Below are positions 53,146 through 61,797 of a stretch of 64,000 nucleotides of DNA, in pieces. The notes under the pieces are model-generated. The model saw only the letters and a list, made by a program, of their open reading frames with translations. It was not told the origin of the DNA and ran no database searches. The position numbers were made by a program, and so were the translations under genes. Source of the stretch: Gordonia jacobaea (GTDB lineage: Bacteria; Actinomycetota; Actinomycetes; Mycobacteriales; Mycobacteriaceae); NCBI RefSeq assembly GCF_001186365.1, contig NZ_LDTZ01000014.1, forward strand, positions 62,001-126,000. The letters run 5' to 3'. Position 1 is the stretch's first letter. Every line of letters begins with the position of its first letter.

Positions 53146-53638
53146 GGCGAGCACGCTGAATCACACCGTGACCTACACGTTCTCCACCGCGCGGTACTGG
53201 GAGATCATCACCAACGAGCAGTACTGGCGTGATCTGCTCCAGATCATCAACTCGAGTCACGGCGTGCTCGAGTCGTTCTCCCTCGACGGCGACACCGTGA
53301 CCGTCGAGATGAAGCAGGGCATCCCCGAGGACAAACTGCCGTCGATGATCACCAAGGTTCGCCCCGGCGATCTGGAGATCCCGCGCCGCAACGTGTTCAC
53401 CCGCAACGGCGAGACCATCAGCGGAACCATGACCGCGTCGGTCACCGGCGCACCCGCGACGGTCGAGGCCACGGTGTCGGTGACTGGCGATCCCGCGTCG
53501 ATGCAGTACAGCGGCAGCGCAACCGTCTCGATCCCCTTTGTCGGCAGCAAGATCGAGAAGGCCGTCATCGACGAGCTGACCAAGTTGCTCGACGCCGAGC
53601 ACGACGAGACCGTCACCTGGGAGCAGTCCAACCACTGA
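53144..53638 (+). CDS. DUF2505 family protein, copy 1
   Basis: The 164-residue protein begins MASTLNHTVTYTFSTARYWE, which aligns in length with copy 2 (MARRLSYSARYSHPVEKLYE), and that supports the ATG at 53144. The beta-rich body with TVEATVSVTGDPASMQYSG and IPFVGSKIEKAVIDELTKLLDAEH is the DUF2505 pattern, related to START-like folds. The start codon interlocks with that of murB on the other strand. It is the counterpart of Rv0481c, with unknown function. Confidence 0.88.
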   Translation: MASTLNHTVTYTFSTARYWEIITNEQYWRDLLQIINSSHGVLESFSLDGDTVTVEMKQGIPEDKLPSMITKVRPGDLEIPRRNVFTRNGETISGTMTASVTGAPATVEATVSVTGDPASMQYSGSATVSIPFVGSKIEKAVIDELTKLLDAEHDETVTWEQSNH

Positions 53639-53725
53639 GCTCGACGTCGAGTCAGTACGGTGCGGGCAGGTCGGCGCCGGTCCCAGTTTTTGATGGCCGT
53701 ACCGTGCTCGGTTAGCCTGAAACCC

Positions 53726-54235
53726 ATGGCACGACGGCTTAGTTACTCAGCGCGCTACTCGCATCCCGTGGAGAAGCTCTACGAAGCGCAGAGCACAAAG
53801 CAGTACTGGGACGACATGATGGCGGGGTTCCAGATGATCTCGCCGCACTGCGAGGTCGAGGATTTCCGATCCGACGAGACCGGCATGAGTGTTGTCCTCA
53901 AGCAGACCATCGGACGTGATCAGCTCCCGGCACTGGCGCAGACAGTGCTGATGAAGGACATGGTCATCACCCGCGAGGAGTCGTTCGGTCCGTTCGACCC
54001 CGACAACACCAAGGGCGACTACAACGCGTCGATTCCCGCCGGTCCCGGCAGCCTCAACGGCTGGCAGGAACTGTTTCCCACCGAGACGGGCTGCGCGATC
54101 CGCAAGACCACCGAGGTCAAGGTGTACATCCCGTTCGTCAACGGCAAGCTCGAGCAGCTGATGTTGGTCAACCTCGTCGACCTGTTCCGCGCCGAGGCCG
54201 AGTACGCCGCAGACTGGATCACGAAGAACCTCTAG
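53726..54235 (+). CDS. DUF2505 family protein, copy 2
   Basis: The 169-residue protein starts at ATG 53726. It shares the opening, the TKQYWDDMMAG motif (NEQYWRDLLQI in copy 1), and the ending VYIPFVNGKLEQLMLVNLVDLFRAEAEYA with its neighbour. It is a tandem paralogue that has diverged well beyond a recent duplication. The methyltransferase gene starts 4 bases later, so the genes are probably co-transcribed. Confidence 0.87.
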   Translation: MARRLSYSARYSHPVEKLYEAQSTKQYWDDMMAGFQMISPHCEVEDFRSDETGMSVVLKQTIGRDQLPALAQTVLMKDMVITREESFGPFDPDNTKGDYNASIPAGPGSLNGWQELFPTETGCAIRKTTEVKVYIPFVNGKLEQLMLVNLVDLFRAEAEYAADWITKNL

Positions 54236-54239
54236 CGCG

Positions 54240-55028
54240 TTGCCCCAGCGCGGCTCCGACAAGCCGACCGGCCGAATCACCCGCGGCACGACGAACATCA
54301 ACCGTCTGCGCCGCGTCGACCGTTGGATGGCGACCGATCCGTCGGTGCTCGCCGCGCTCGACGAGGTGAGCGCACCGCTCGTCGTCGACCTCGGTTACGG
54401 AGCGCGACCCGACACCACCGTCGAGATGGCGCAGCGGCTACGAGCCGTGGCGCCCGATCTGGAGATGGTGGGGCTCGAGATCGATCCCGAGCGCGTCGTC
54501 GAACCTCGTGACGGCGTGCGTTTCGGTCTCGGCGGTTTCGAACTCGCGGGACTGCGACCGCAGGTCGTCCGAGCGTTCAACGTGCTGAGGCAGTACGACG
54601 AAGACGAGGTGTGGCCCGCATGGCGTCGGCTGATGGATCGGCTCGGGCCGAGCGGCGTGATCGTCGAGGGCACCTGCGATGAACTCGGTCGACGCTGCAC
54701 GTGGGTCTTGCTCGACGCCGACGGCCCCCGCAGCCTCACCCTGAGCTGGGCTCCCGCGTACACGAGCCGACCGTCGGAGGTCGCCGAACGACTACCCAAG
54801 GCGCTCATTCACCGCAACGTGCCCGGCGAGCCCGTGCACGATCTGCTCGTCGCCGCCGACCGGTGCTGGGATATCGCCGCTCCGCACGCCGCGTTCGGGC
54901 CGCGTGCGCGGTGGCGCGAGACGCTACGGCTCTTGTCCGAGTCGGGTGTTCCGGTCGAGCCGGTCCGCAGGCGCAGCGTCGACAACGTGCTGACGGTTCC
55001 GTGGTCCGTCGTTGCACCGACGAGCTAG
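54240..55028 (+). CDS. Class I SAM-dependent methyltransferase-like protein
   Basis: The 262-residue protein starts at TTG 54240. LVVDLGYGARPDTTVEMAQRL is a motif I of the methyltransferase fold, followed by MVGLEIDPERV, FNVLRQYDEDEVWPAW and GVIVEGTCDELGRR. The G-Y-G-A form of motif I departs from the usual G-x-G-x-G, so cofactor binding is likely but not certain. Similar genes lie near DUF2505/murB in relatives. The function is unknown. Confidence 0.72.
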   Translation: MPQRGSDKPTGRITRGTTNINRLRRVDRWMATDPSVLAALDEVSAPLVVDLGYGARPDTTVEMAQRLRAVAPDLEMVGLEIDPERVVEPRDGVRFGLGGFELAGLRPQVVRAFNVLRQYDEDEVWPAWRRLMDRLGPSGVIVEGTCDELGRRCTWVLLDADGPRSLTLSWAPAYTSRPSEVAERLPKALIHRNVPGEPVHDLLVAADRCWDIAAPHAAFGPRARWRETLRLLSESGVPVEPVRRRSVDNVLTVPWSVVAPTS

Positions 55029-55072
55029 CCGAGACCGTCTCGACGGTCGGGGCCGGCAACTACGCTTGCCAC

Positions 55073-55867
55073 ATGCGCATCGCAATGGCACAGATCAACT
55101 CCAGCGATAACCCGGGCGCCAATCTCGTCGTCGTAGCCGACGCCGCGGCGCGGGCCGCTGCCGACGGAGCCGACCTCGTCGTGTTTCCGGAGGCGACGAT
55201 GTGCCGGTTCGGGGTTCCGCTGGGCCCGATCGCCGAATCGCTCGACGGGCCGTGGGCCACGCGGGTCTCGCAGATCGCCGTCGACCGGCAGATCGCGATC
55301 ATCGCGGGCATGTTCACCCCCGCCGACGACGGCCGGGTGTTCAACACGTTGCTGATCGCGCATCCCGATGGTCGTCGGGAGTCGTACGACAAGATCCACC
55401 TCTACGACGCATTCGGGTTTCTCGAGTCCCGGACCGTGGCCGCAGGCGACAAACCGGTGATCGTCGACGTCGCAGGCACCACGGTCGGCGTCGCCACCTG
55501 CTACGACATCCGATTCCCCGACCTGTTCACAACCCTTGCCGAGCGCGGCGCGCAAGTCATCGCGGTGCCCGCGTCATGGGGTGCGGGGCCGGGGAAGGTC
55601 GCGCAGTGGGAAGTGCTCGCGACGGCGAGGGCACTCGATTCTTCGTGCTACGTGGTCGCGGTCGGGCAGGCAGAACCCGAGGATCCGGACCTTGCGCGGG
55701 GCAGTACACCAACCGGTGTAGGCCACAGCCAAATCACAGATCCCTTGGGTACGGTGGTCGCCGCGTACGGGTCCGGAAAATGTGTCCGGGCTCACGACAT
55801 CGACCTAGCGGCGGTGGAGACGGCACGGACGCGCATCGCCGTCCTCGCCAACCGGAAATCCATCTGA
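55073..55867 (+). CDS. Carbon-nitrogen hydrolase (Nit2/omega-amidase-like), housekeeping paralogue
   Basis: The protein has 264 residues from ATG 55073. The triad is Glu in DLVVFPEATMCRFG, Lys in ESYDKIHLYDAFGF and Cys in GVATCYDIRFPDLF. By order it is the Rv0480c counterpart. Compared with the gene at 29672-30523 it keeps almost every motif (CRFGVPLG, GMFTP, DKIHLYDAFG, CYDIRFP, SWGAG) and ends earlier. It probably repairs or deaminates small amides such as deaminated glutathione or omega-amides. That role comes from the family, not from residues seen here. Confidence 0.92.
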   Translation: MRIAMAQINSSDNPGANLVVVADAAARAAADGADLVVFPEATMCRFGVPLGPIAESLDGPWATRVSQIAVDRQIAIIAGMFTPADDGRVFNTLLIAHPDGRRESYDKIHLYDAFGFLESRTVAAGDKPVIVDVAGTTVGVATCYDIRFPDLFTTLAERGAQVIAVPASWGAGPGKVAQWEVLATARALDSSCYVVAVGQAEPEDPDLARGSTPTGVGHSQITDPLGTVVAAYGSGKCVRAHDIDLAAVETARTRIAVLANRKSI

Positions 55868-55943
55868 CCGATCTCGGCCCAAGCAATCACCACCGAGCTT
55901 GTGCGCCACAGATCGACGACCACGGACCGGAGGTGCTCTGACC

Positions 55944-57119
55944 ATGACCGACAACGACAAGGAACCCCAGGCGCGGCCAGGCGACGCCGACCCATCGGCA
56001 ACCCCCGACAGCGAATGGGCGCCGGTGGCCGACTCGACTTCGTCGTCGACGACCGGTGGGGCCTCATCAACTGATCAACCGTCAGCTCATCACGCGTCAT
56101 CTGATGACGCGCCAACCGATCACGCTCCGGCCTATCACGCCCCGACCGAGCAGTTCGCCGCGGCGCCGACCGAGCCCGGACCGCGGGCGTACTCGGCGAC
56201 CGACGGTGGTACCCGGTCATTCGAGCAGGGGACGGCGACGACTGTCATCGATCCGGCCGACCCCGCAGGCGAGCCGGTCCTTACGTCACCTGTGCGTCGG
56301 CGTCGCACCGCCAAGATCATCGGCATCACTGCGGCTGCGCTCGTCCTGGTGCTCGTGATCGGCGCGGTGGCGTCGGAGCTGATCCTGCGTAAGCGGGTGA
56401 CCGACTGTCTCGAACAGCAGTTCAGCAGCCTCACCGGGGTGCCGACGAGCGTCTCGCTCAGCAAGAAGCCGATGCTGCTGCAGGCCACGGGAAGTGAGAT
56501 CCCCTGGGTGCAGGTCGACACCGCGAACGACTCGGGCGCGACCAGGTTGCACATCCGCGCGGACCGGATCGACGCCGATGGCGACAAGACCACCGTCGGC
56601 TCGCTCGACGGCAACGGATACGTCCCGTTCTCTCGCGTCGTCGAACTCGGTAAGCAGGAGACCGGCGGGAACGGCACCGGCACGGGCACAGGCGGCACCG
56701 GCACGAACGGCACCGGAACCGATCAGAGTGGTGCCGGTGGGATCGTCGCGGGCGCGAACATCGAGTCGATCACCGGCAACGAGGCAGACGGAACCGTCGA
56801 CGTCAGTACGTCGTTCAACCTGGGATTCATCCCGATCCCGGTGAGCGCGACGATCAAACCCACGACAGAGAACGGTCACATCAAGTTCGAGGTCGTCAAA
56901 GCCAACGCCTTCGTCTTCGGCATCCCCTCCGACTACGCCCAGCAGATCGTCGACGGTGTGTCCAAGTCGATGTTCGGCCCGTTCTTCGATCAGGTGAACG
57001 TCAAGAACCTCAAGGTGACCAACGACGGCGTCGACTTCGCTGTCGACGGCGACAACCTCACACTCACCAGTTCCGCCACGGGCGGCAACGAGAACTCGGG
57101 CGGCTGCAACGTCATGTGA
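55944..57119 (+). CDS. DUF2993 (LmeA-like) membrane-anchored protein
   Basis: The protein has 391 residues from ATG 55944, 11 bases after GGAGG. The first 130 residues are hydrophilic and low in complexity (SSSTTGGASSTDQPSAHHASS and similar). A membrane helix follows at about 143-163 (IIGITAALVLVLVIGAVAS-like), then the extracytoplasmic DUF2993 domain. That domain is interrupted by a Gly/Thr/Asn linker at about 240-270. The family includes mycobacterial LmeA, involved in lipoglycan mannan elongation, and Rv0479c is the positional counterpart. Its role here is inferred only from the family. Confidence 0.82.
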   Translation: MTDNDKEPQARPGDADPSATPDSEWAPVADSTSSSTTGGASSTDQPSAHHASSDDAPTDHAPAYHAPTEQFAAAPTEPGPRAYSATDGGTRSFEQGTATTVIDPADPAGEPVLTSPVRRRRTAKIIGITAAALVLVLVIGAVASELILRKRVTDCLEQQFSSLTGVPTSVSLSKKPMLLQATGSEIPWVQVDTANDSGATRLHIRADRIDADGDKTTVGSLDGNGYVPFSRVVELGKQETGGNGTGTGTGGTGTNGTGTDQSGAGGIVAGANIESITGNEADGTVDVSTSFNLGFIPIPVSATIKPTTENGHIKFEVVKANAFVFGIPSDYAQQIVDGVSKSMFGPFFDQVNVKNLKVTNDGVDFAVDGDNLTLTSSATGGNENSGGCNVM

Positions 57120-57269
57120 TCTTCCGCGACCGCTCCGGGACCAATCCCTAGCCAACCGGACCGGTCGACGACGTTGTCGCAGGCCGGACTCGCGCGGCAT
57201 CGGTACCCTCGAAGGGGGATGTCCGATTTTCTGCCACGACGTCCACTCGCCCCCGTGTTGGAGGAGAAC

Positions 57270-58073
57270 ATGACCGCGCTGCTCTTGATCATCATTGTCG
57301 TCGTCCTCGTTGTTGGGGTGGTGGTGGTGTCGCAGCAGCGTTCAGGCGCGAGCAAAGCCCGCAGCCTCGACGACGCCAAGGCCGACGCCCGACAGGTCAT
57401 CGAACGTCTCGGCGGCCAGGTGTACATGCTGGTCGGCGACTCACCTGCGTCGAAGCAGGCGCTCGCCGACGCCGGTGAGCGCTACACGGCGGCAGGCTCG
57501 CAGATCGATCAGGCCAACTCACCCGCGCAGGCCCGCCTTGCTAAGCAGACCGCGATCGAGGGGCTCTACTACATCCGCGCCGCGCGCACCGCGATGAACA
57601 TGGACCCGGGACCAGCGATTCCTGAGCTCGACGGCCAGCGCAGCGCGGGCGCGGTGACCGAAGACCGCACCGTCGAATTCGACGGACGTCAGGTCGAGGC
57701 CTCTCCCGCCCCGTCGTCGCGGACCCCGAACTACTACCCGGGCGGCCGCGTCGCCGGACGACCCGTGCCCGCCGGGTGGTACTCCGAACCGTGGTGGAAG
57801 CCTGCTCTGGTGGCAGGTGCCTGGGGCGTCGGCTCCATGCTGCTCTTCTCGACGCTGTTCTCGGGTATGCACGGAGTGCCCTACGACGCCGCCGCATTCG
57901 AGAACGGCGCAGGCGACGGCTCCGACATGGCAGGCATCGACGGTGGCGGCGACTCCGGCGATTGGGGCGGCGACTCGGGCGACGGTGGCGGCGACTGGGG
58001 CAGCGGCGATTCCGGTGGCGACTTCGGCGGCGGAGATTTCGGTGGCGGCGACTTCGGCGGGTTCGACTTCTGA
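57270..58073 (+). CDS. Membrane protein with Gly/Asp-rich C-terminal tail
   Basis: The protein has 267 residues from ATG 57270 with GGAGGAGAAC in front. It has an N-terminal membrane helix (ALLLIIIVVVLVVGVVVV), a helical domain at about 30-115 (DDAKADARQVIERLGGQVYML, then AKQTAIEGLYYIRAARTAM), a second hydrophobic stretch near 190-205, and a tail of about 55 residues made almost only of Gly and Asp with Trp/Phe, ending GGDFGGFDF. Similar proteins occur beside deoC in mycolic-acid bacteria. The tail recalls acidic calcium-binding or phase-separating segments. The function is unknown. Confidence 0.8.
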   Translation: MTALLLIIIVVVLVVGVVVVSQQRSGASKARSLDDAKADARQVIERLGGQVYMLVGDSPASKQALADAGERYTAAGSQIDQANSPAQARLAKQTAIEGLYYIRAARTAMNMDPGPAIPELDGQRSAGAVTEDRTVEFDGRQVEASPAPSSRTPNYYPGGRVAGRPVPAGWYSEPWWKPALVAGAWGVGSMLLFSTLFSGMHGVPYDAAAFENGAGDGSDMAGIDGGGDSGDWGGDSGDGGGDWGSGDSGGDFGGGDFGGGDFGGFDF

Positions 58074-58134
58074 CCGCCGACTGGGCTCTCTATCCCGCCG
58101 ACTGTGCGCTCTATACAGCCGACTGTGCGCGAAT

Positions 58135-59028
58135 CTAGTTGAACACCACGGTCTTTCGCCCGTGAACCAAGACGCGATCCTCGAGGTGCCAGCGCAGTCC
58201 GCGTGACAGAACGAGCGTTTCGATGTCTCGGCCCTGACGCACCATGTCGTTCACGGAGTCGTTGTGGTCGATGCGGCTGACGTCCTGCTCGATGATCGGC
58301 CCGGCGTCGAGGTCGGCGGTGACGTAGTGGCACGTCGCGCCGATGAGTTTCACACCGCGCGCGAACGCCTGATGGTAGGGGCGCGCTCCGACGAAGCTCG
58401 GGAGGAAGCTGTGGTGGATGTTGATGGCCTTGCCTGCCCACCGATCGCACAGCTGCGGCGGCACGATCTGCATGAAACGAGCCAGGACGACGGCATCGGG
58501 GTCGAGGTCGTCGACGATCGACGCCACCTTCGCGAAGGCTCCCTGCTTGTCGCCCGCGGGGAACGGCACGTAATGGAACGGCACGCCGAACCGCGTCGTG
58601 AGGCCCTCGAGGTCACGATGATTGCCGACGACGGCCTCGACGCGGGCGGGTAGTTCGCCGCGGTCGGCGCGACCGAGCAGATCGGTGAGGCAGTGCCCCT
58701 CCTTGCTGACGAGCAGCACCACCGACTTCTGCACTCCGCTGTCGGTGAGTCGCCACACGGTGTCCGGTCCGAAGTCGGCGATGGCTTCGGCAAAGCGCTC
58801 GCGCAATTCGTCGACGCCGGTCGAGACGGAGTCGGCGCGGACGGCTTGGCGGGTGAAGAACCAGCCGGTGTCGGGGTCGGAGTGGTAGGCGGCCTCGGTG
58901 ATCCAGCCGCCGACGTCGGTGAGGAACGTCGAGATCCGCGCGACGATACCGGTCCGGTCCGGACATCCGAGGGTCAGCACATACCTTCGGCTGGAGGTGT
59001 CTGCACTGGAGGTGTCTGCGAGGCTCAC
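58135..59028 (-). CDS. purU: Formyltetrahydrofolate deformylase
   Basis: The protein has 297 residues from GTG 59028. The frame is open upstream across the deoC start. The N-terminal ACT domain is [31 protein letters not shown]. The C-terminal formyl-transferase-type domain has the catalytic Asn/His in [22 protein letters not shown] and Asp in [13 protein letters not shown]. It releases formate from 10-formyl-THF, feeding purine synthesis and balancing one-carbon units. It is divergent from deoC across 27 bases. Confidence 0.95.
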   Translation of the reverse strand: MSLADTSSADTSSRRYVLTLGCPDRTGIVARISTFLTDVGGWITEAAYHSDPDTGWFFTRQAVRADSVSTGVDELRERFAEAIADFGPDTVWRLTDSGVQKSVVLLVSKEGHCLTDLLGRADRGELPARVEAVVGNHRDLEGLTTRFGVPFHYVPFPAGDKQGAFAKVASIVDDLDPDAVVLARFMQIVPPQLCDRWAGKAINIHHSFLPSFVGARPYHQAFARGVKLIGATCHYVTADLDAGPIIEQDVSRIDHNDSVNDMVRQGRDIETLVLSRGLRWHLEDRVLVHGRKTVVFN

Positions 59029-59055
59029 ACCACTCAGTGTGCCAAGCTCGCCTAT

Positions 59056-59733
59056 GTGACCAACACCGACCTGAGGCGCGCCGACGTCGCCGCGATCGTC
59101 GACCACACACTCCTCAAACCAGAAGCCACCCGCGCCGATGCCGAAGCGACGGTCGCCGAAGCCGCCGACCTCGGCGTCTACGCTGTCTGCCTCTCGCCGT
59201 CGATGCTGCCGATCGCGACGGGAGCTCAGAAGTCCTGCGTCGTCGCAGGCTTTCCGTCGGGTAAGCACCACTCGCTGGTCAAGGCTGCGGAGGCGCGGCT
59301 GGCCGTCGACTCCGGCGCCGACGAGGTCGACATGGTCGTCGACGTCGGGGCGGCGCTAGCGGGCAGCTTCGAAGAGGTGTTCGTCGACGTGCTGACCGTG
59401 CACGAGGCGATCGGTGAGGCGGCGGTGCTCAAGGTGATCGTCGAGTCGGCCGTACTCCTTGACGTGGCGGGCCCCGAGACCCTCGCCGAGGTGTGCCGTC
59501 GCGCAGTGGCGGCAGGCGCCGGGTTCGTCAAGACGTCGACGGGTTTCCATCCGGCGGGCGGCGCGTCGATCGAAGCGGTGCGCATCATGCGCGACACCGT
59601 CGGGCCGACGGTCGGGGTCAAGGCCAGCGGGGGCATCCGCACCGCCGACTTCGCGGCAGAACTCATCGAGGCCGGGGCCAGCAGGCTCGGACTGTCCGGC
59701 AGCCGCGCGGTGCTCGACGGCTTCCCCGAGTAG
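59056..59733 (+). CDS. deoC: Deoxyribose-phosphate aldolase
   Basis: The protein has 225 residues from GTG 59056. The opening [36 protein letters not shown], the Lys in [26 protein letters not shown] and the Schiff-base Lys in [14 protein letters not shown] are all present. It cleaves 2-deoxyribose-5-phosphate to glyceraldehyde-3-phosphate and acetaldehyde. It is the counterpart of Rv0478. Confidence 0.96.
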   Translation: MTNTDLRRADVAAIVDHTLLKPEATRADAEATVAEAADLGVYAVCLSPSMLPIATGAQKSCVVAGFPSGKHHSLVKAAEARLAVDSGADEVDMVVDVGAALAGSFEEVFVDVLTVHEAIGEAAVLKVIVESAVLLDVAGPETLAEVCRRAVAAGAGFVKTSTGFHPAGGASIEAVRIMRDTVGPTVGVKASGGIRTADFAAELIEAGASRLGLSGSRAVLDGFPE

Positions 59734-59783
59734 CCGTTCTGGAGCCTGCGGCCGGCCGCAGCACGTAAAGCCGCGGCACGTAA

Positions 59784-59845
59784 ATGTGTGCCGTATCGAA
59801 GGAGTTGTGTGCTGCAGCGCCCACATCCTTCGATACGACACACAT
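59784..59845. repeat. 62-bp palindromic element, copy B
   Basis: Same length and layout as 34391-34452, with six differences (element positions 8, 21, 22, 25, 38 and 61). GTATCGAAGG at the left and CCTTCGATAC at the right are invariant, and GTGCTGCAGCGC forms the centre. It lies between convergent deoC and the flavin disulfide reductase gene. Confidence 0.9.
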
Positions 59846-59906
59846 TCTCCGGTCAGCCGAGCGCGTGCGGCGCCGAATCGGGGAACGACTCCCACACGAT
59901 CGACGA

Positions 59907-60884
59907 CTACGCGGCTGCGCTGCCGACCGTCCTACGTGCATCGGTCATGGCGAGGTCGGCGTTGATCATCGCGCCGGCCTGCGTGCCCGCTGCGGCCGCT
60001 GCGCCGACCATGGCCATCGGATCTGCGCAGTTCCCCGCGGCCCACACGCCCGCGAGTGGGGTCCGACCGCCCATCTCCGTCGGAATGAACACACCCGTCG
60101 GCGTCGCGGTCGGTTCGCCGCCCAACGACTCGTACAGTGCGGTTCTCGCGAGGAAACGCGGTGCGACGACAAGCGCGTCGAGTTCCACTTCGCTGCCGTC
60201 GGCAAAGACCGCGGCGCGAAGACGTCCCGATGTATCCGTGTCCAGTCGGGCCACCGGCCCTGCGGCGTACTCGACGCCGAGTGCGTCGAACATCGCGCGG
60301 TCGTCGTCGGACAGCGGCGGCATGCCGTGATCGATCACCGTGATGTGCGGACTCAGCTGCCTGAACAACAGTGTCTGATGCAGCGTGGCCGGTCCCGTAC
60401 CGAGGATTCCGATACGCCTTCCACGAACCTCGTACCCGTGGCAGAAGGGGCAGTGCAACACGTCCGTGCCCCATAGTGATTCGATGCCCGCGATGTCGGG
60501 TAGTTCGTCGACGAGTCCGGATGCCAGCAGCAATCGGCGGGCACGCAGCGTCGTTCCATCGGTCAGAGCTGCGTCGAAGGTGGTGTCTCTGTAGGGCTCT
60601 GCGCGGTCGAGTTCTGTGCGCGTGACCGACTGTACCTCTCCCGAGATGATCTGTGCGCCATAGCATTGCGCTTCTTTGCGACCGATGGCGACGAGCTGCA
60701 ACGGCGAGATTCCCTCGCGGCCGAGGAGGTTGTGTGCTTCCTCGGCGGGCGCGTTGCGGGGCTTGCCCGCGTCGATGACCGCGACCGAGCGTAAGGACCG
60801 GGCCAGCGCGACGGCGGCAGCCAAACCTGCTGCGCCACCGCCGATCACGAGCGCGTCATACGTACCAGTGGATGTCTGTGGCAT
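59907..60884 (-). CDS. Thioredoxin reductase-like NAD(P)/FAD-dependent disulfide oxidoreductase
   Basis: The 325-residue protein has the FAD motif DALVIGGGAAGLAAAVALAR, the redox motif DVLHCPFCHGYEVRG (C-P-F-C at about 144-147), the pyridine-nucleotide motif RRIGILGTGPATLHQ and a C-terminal GVWAAGNCADPMAMVGAAAAAG. The CPFCHGYE form is that of TrxB-like oxidoreductases common in actinobacteria next to XRE-cupin regulators, distinct from housekeeping TrxB (CATCDG). It is downstream of the His-rich methyltransferase by 16 bases and probably in one operon. Confidence 0.9.
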   Translation of the reverse strand: MPQTSTGTYDALVIGGGAAGLAAAVALARSLRSVAVIDAGKPRNAPAEEAHNLLGREGISPLQLVAIGRKEAQCYGAQIISGEVQSVTRTELDRAEPYRDTTFDAALTDGTTLRARRLLLASGLVDELPDIAGIESLWGTDVLHCPFCHGYEVRGRRIGILGTGPATLHQTLLFRQLSPHITVIDHGMPPLSDDDRAMFDALGVEYAAGPVARLDTDTSGRLRAAVFADGSEVELDALVVAPRFLARTALYESLGGEPTATPTGVFIPTEMGGRTPLAGVWAAGNCADPMAMVGAAAAAGTQAGAMINADLAMTDARRTVGSAAA

Positions 60885-60900
60885 GAAGGTGTCTCCGTTC

Positions 60901-61746
60901 TCAGAGAGTTGTGTCAGTTGTGCTGTGCGGCTTGGTGATCCACATCCTGCGGCCGCTGCGTACGTTCAGGTCGGTGCGCCGAGCGAGCGACGACGGCGAC
61001 TCGTCGTCCACGAGTGCATCGATGGCGGCGAGGTCGTCGGCGGTCAGGTCGTCGGCGAGGCCTGTTCGTATCCGCGACAGCCACGACGTGCCGTAGCGAA
61101 GCACCGTCGGCGTGATCTCGGAGATCTCCACAGACAGGTCGACGCACTCGACGACGTCGAGATCGGCCTGTGAAAACGCCTGCGTCCAGTCCGCGAATGG
61201 GTTCATCTCCTGTGTGCTCATCGCCGCGGCGATACGTTCTTCGAGCGGGTTGCCGCTGGGCAGAAACAGTGGGGGAGAGGTCATCTCGATGATGGCGAGT
61301 ACGCCGCCAGGCTTCAGATGCGCGGCCGCGGTGCGGAGGAAGGCGTCGGGATCGGCGATGTGATGCAGAGACGACGACGCCCAGATGACGTCGGCGTCGG
61401 GAATTGCTGCCGGCCAGCCGTTGTCGAGGTCGGCGATCGCGGTACGCACCCGCGGGTGGCACGCCGCGTCGATGTGGGCGGTCATCTCGGGAGAAGCGTC
61501 GACGCCGATGATCTCTGCGGTCGGAAATGCGCGTGCGAGGGCGCGAACTCCGACGCCCGTGCCTGCCCCGACGTCGACGATCACCGACGGCTCGCGCCCT
61601 AGCGTCGCGCGGATGCGGTCGGTTGCTGTGTCGAGGTATGAGCCCATGACGGCGGCGTCGAGTTCGAGCATCTCGACCATGTCCTCGCCCTGGTGCTCGT
61701 GCTGGTGGCCGTGGCCGTGCCCGTGCGGGTGTGAATCGTGTCCCAT
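60901..61746 (-). CDS. SAM-dependent methyltransferase with His-rich N-terminus
   Basis: The protein has 281 residues from ATG 61746. Residues 3-18 alternate His with Pro, Gly and Gln (HDSHPHGHGHGHQHEH), a likely metal-binding tag. Motif I is SVIVDVGAGTGVGVRALARAFP, then EIIGVDASPEMTAHIDAA, PDADVIWASSSLHHIADPDAFLRTAAAHLKPGGVLAIIEM. The frame is open upstream but only as the antisense of the XRE-cupin gene. It is divergent from that regulator (48 bases), so it is likely under its control. The substrate is unknown. Confidence 0.88.
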   Translation of the reverse strand: MGHDSHPHGHGHGHQHEHQGEDMVEMLELDAAVMGSYLDTATDRIRATLGREPSVIVDVGAGTGVGVRALARAFPTAEIIGVDASPEMTAHIDAACHPRVRTAIADLDNGWPAAIPDADVIWASSSLHHIADPDAFLRTAAAHLKPGGVLAIIEMTSPPLFLPSGNPLEERIAAAMSTQEMNPFADWTQAFSQADLDVVECVDLSVEISEITPTVLRYGTSWLSRIRTGLADDLTADDLAAIDALVDDESPSSLARRTDLNVRSGRRMWITKPHSTTDTTL

Positions 61747-61779
61747 GGCTCCGAGGTTAGCCAGCTCGTGCGTTTGAGG

Positions 61780-61797
61780 CATACAATCTTGCGTATG
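61780..61797. promoter_or_regulatory. Candidate operator CATAC-N8-GTATG over the XRE-cupin start
   Basis: CATAC 61780-61784 and GTATG 61793-61797 form an inverted repeat in the 48-base divergent promoter. TACAAT (61782-61787) is a good -10 placed 7 bases before the ATG, so the XRE-cupin mRNA is probably leaderless and the site could block its own promoter. Confidence 0.55.
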
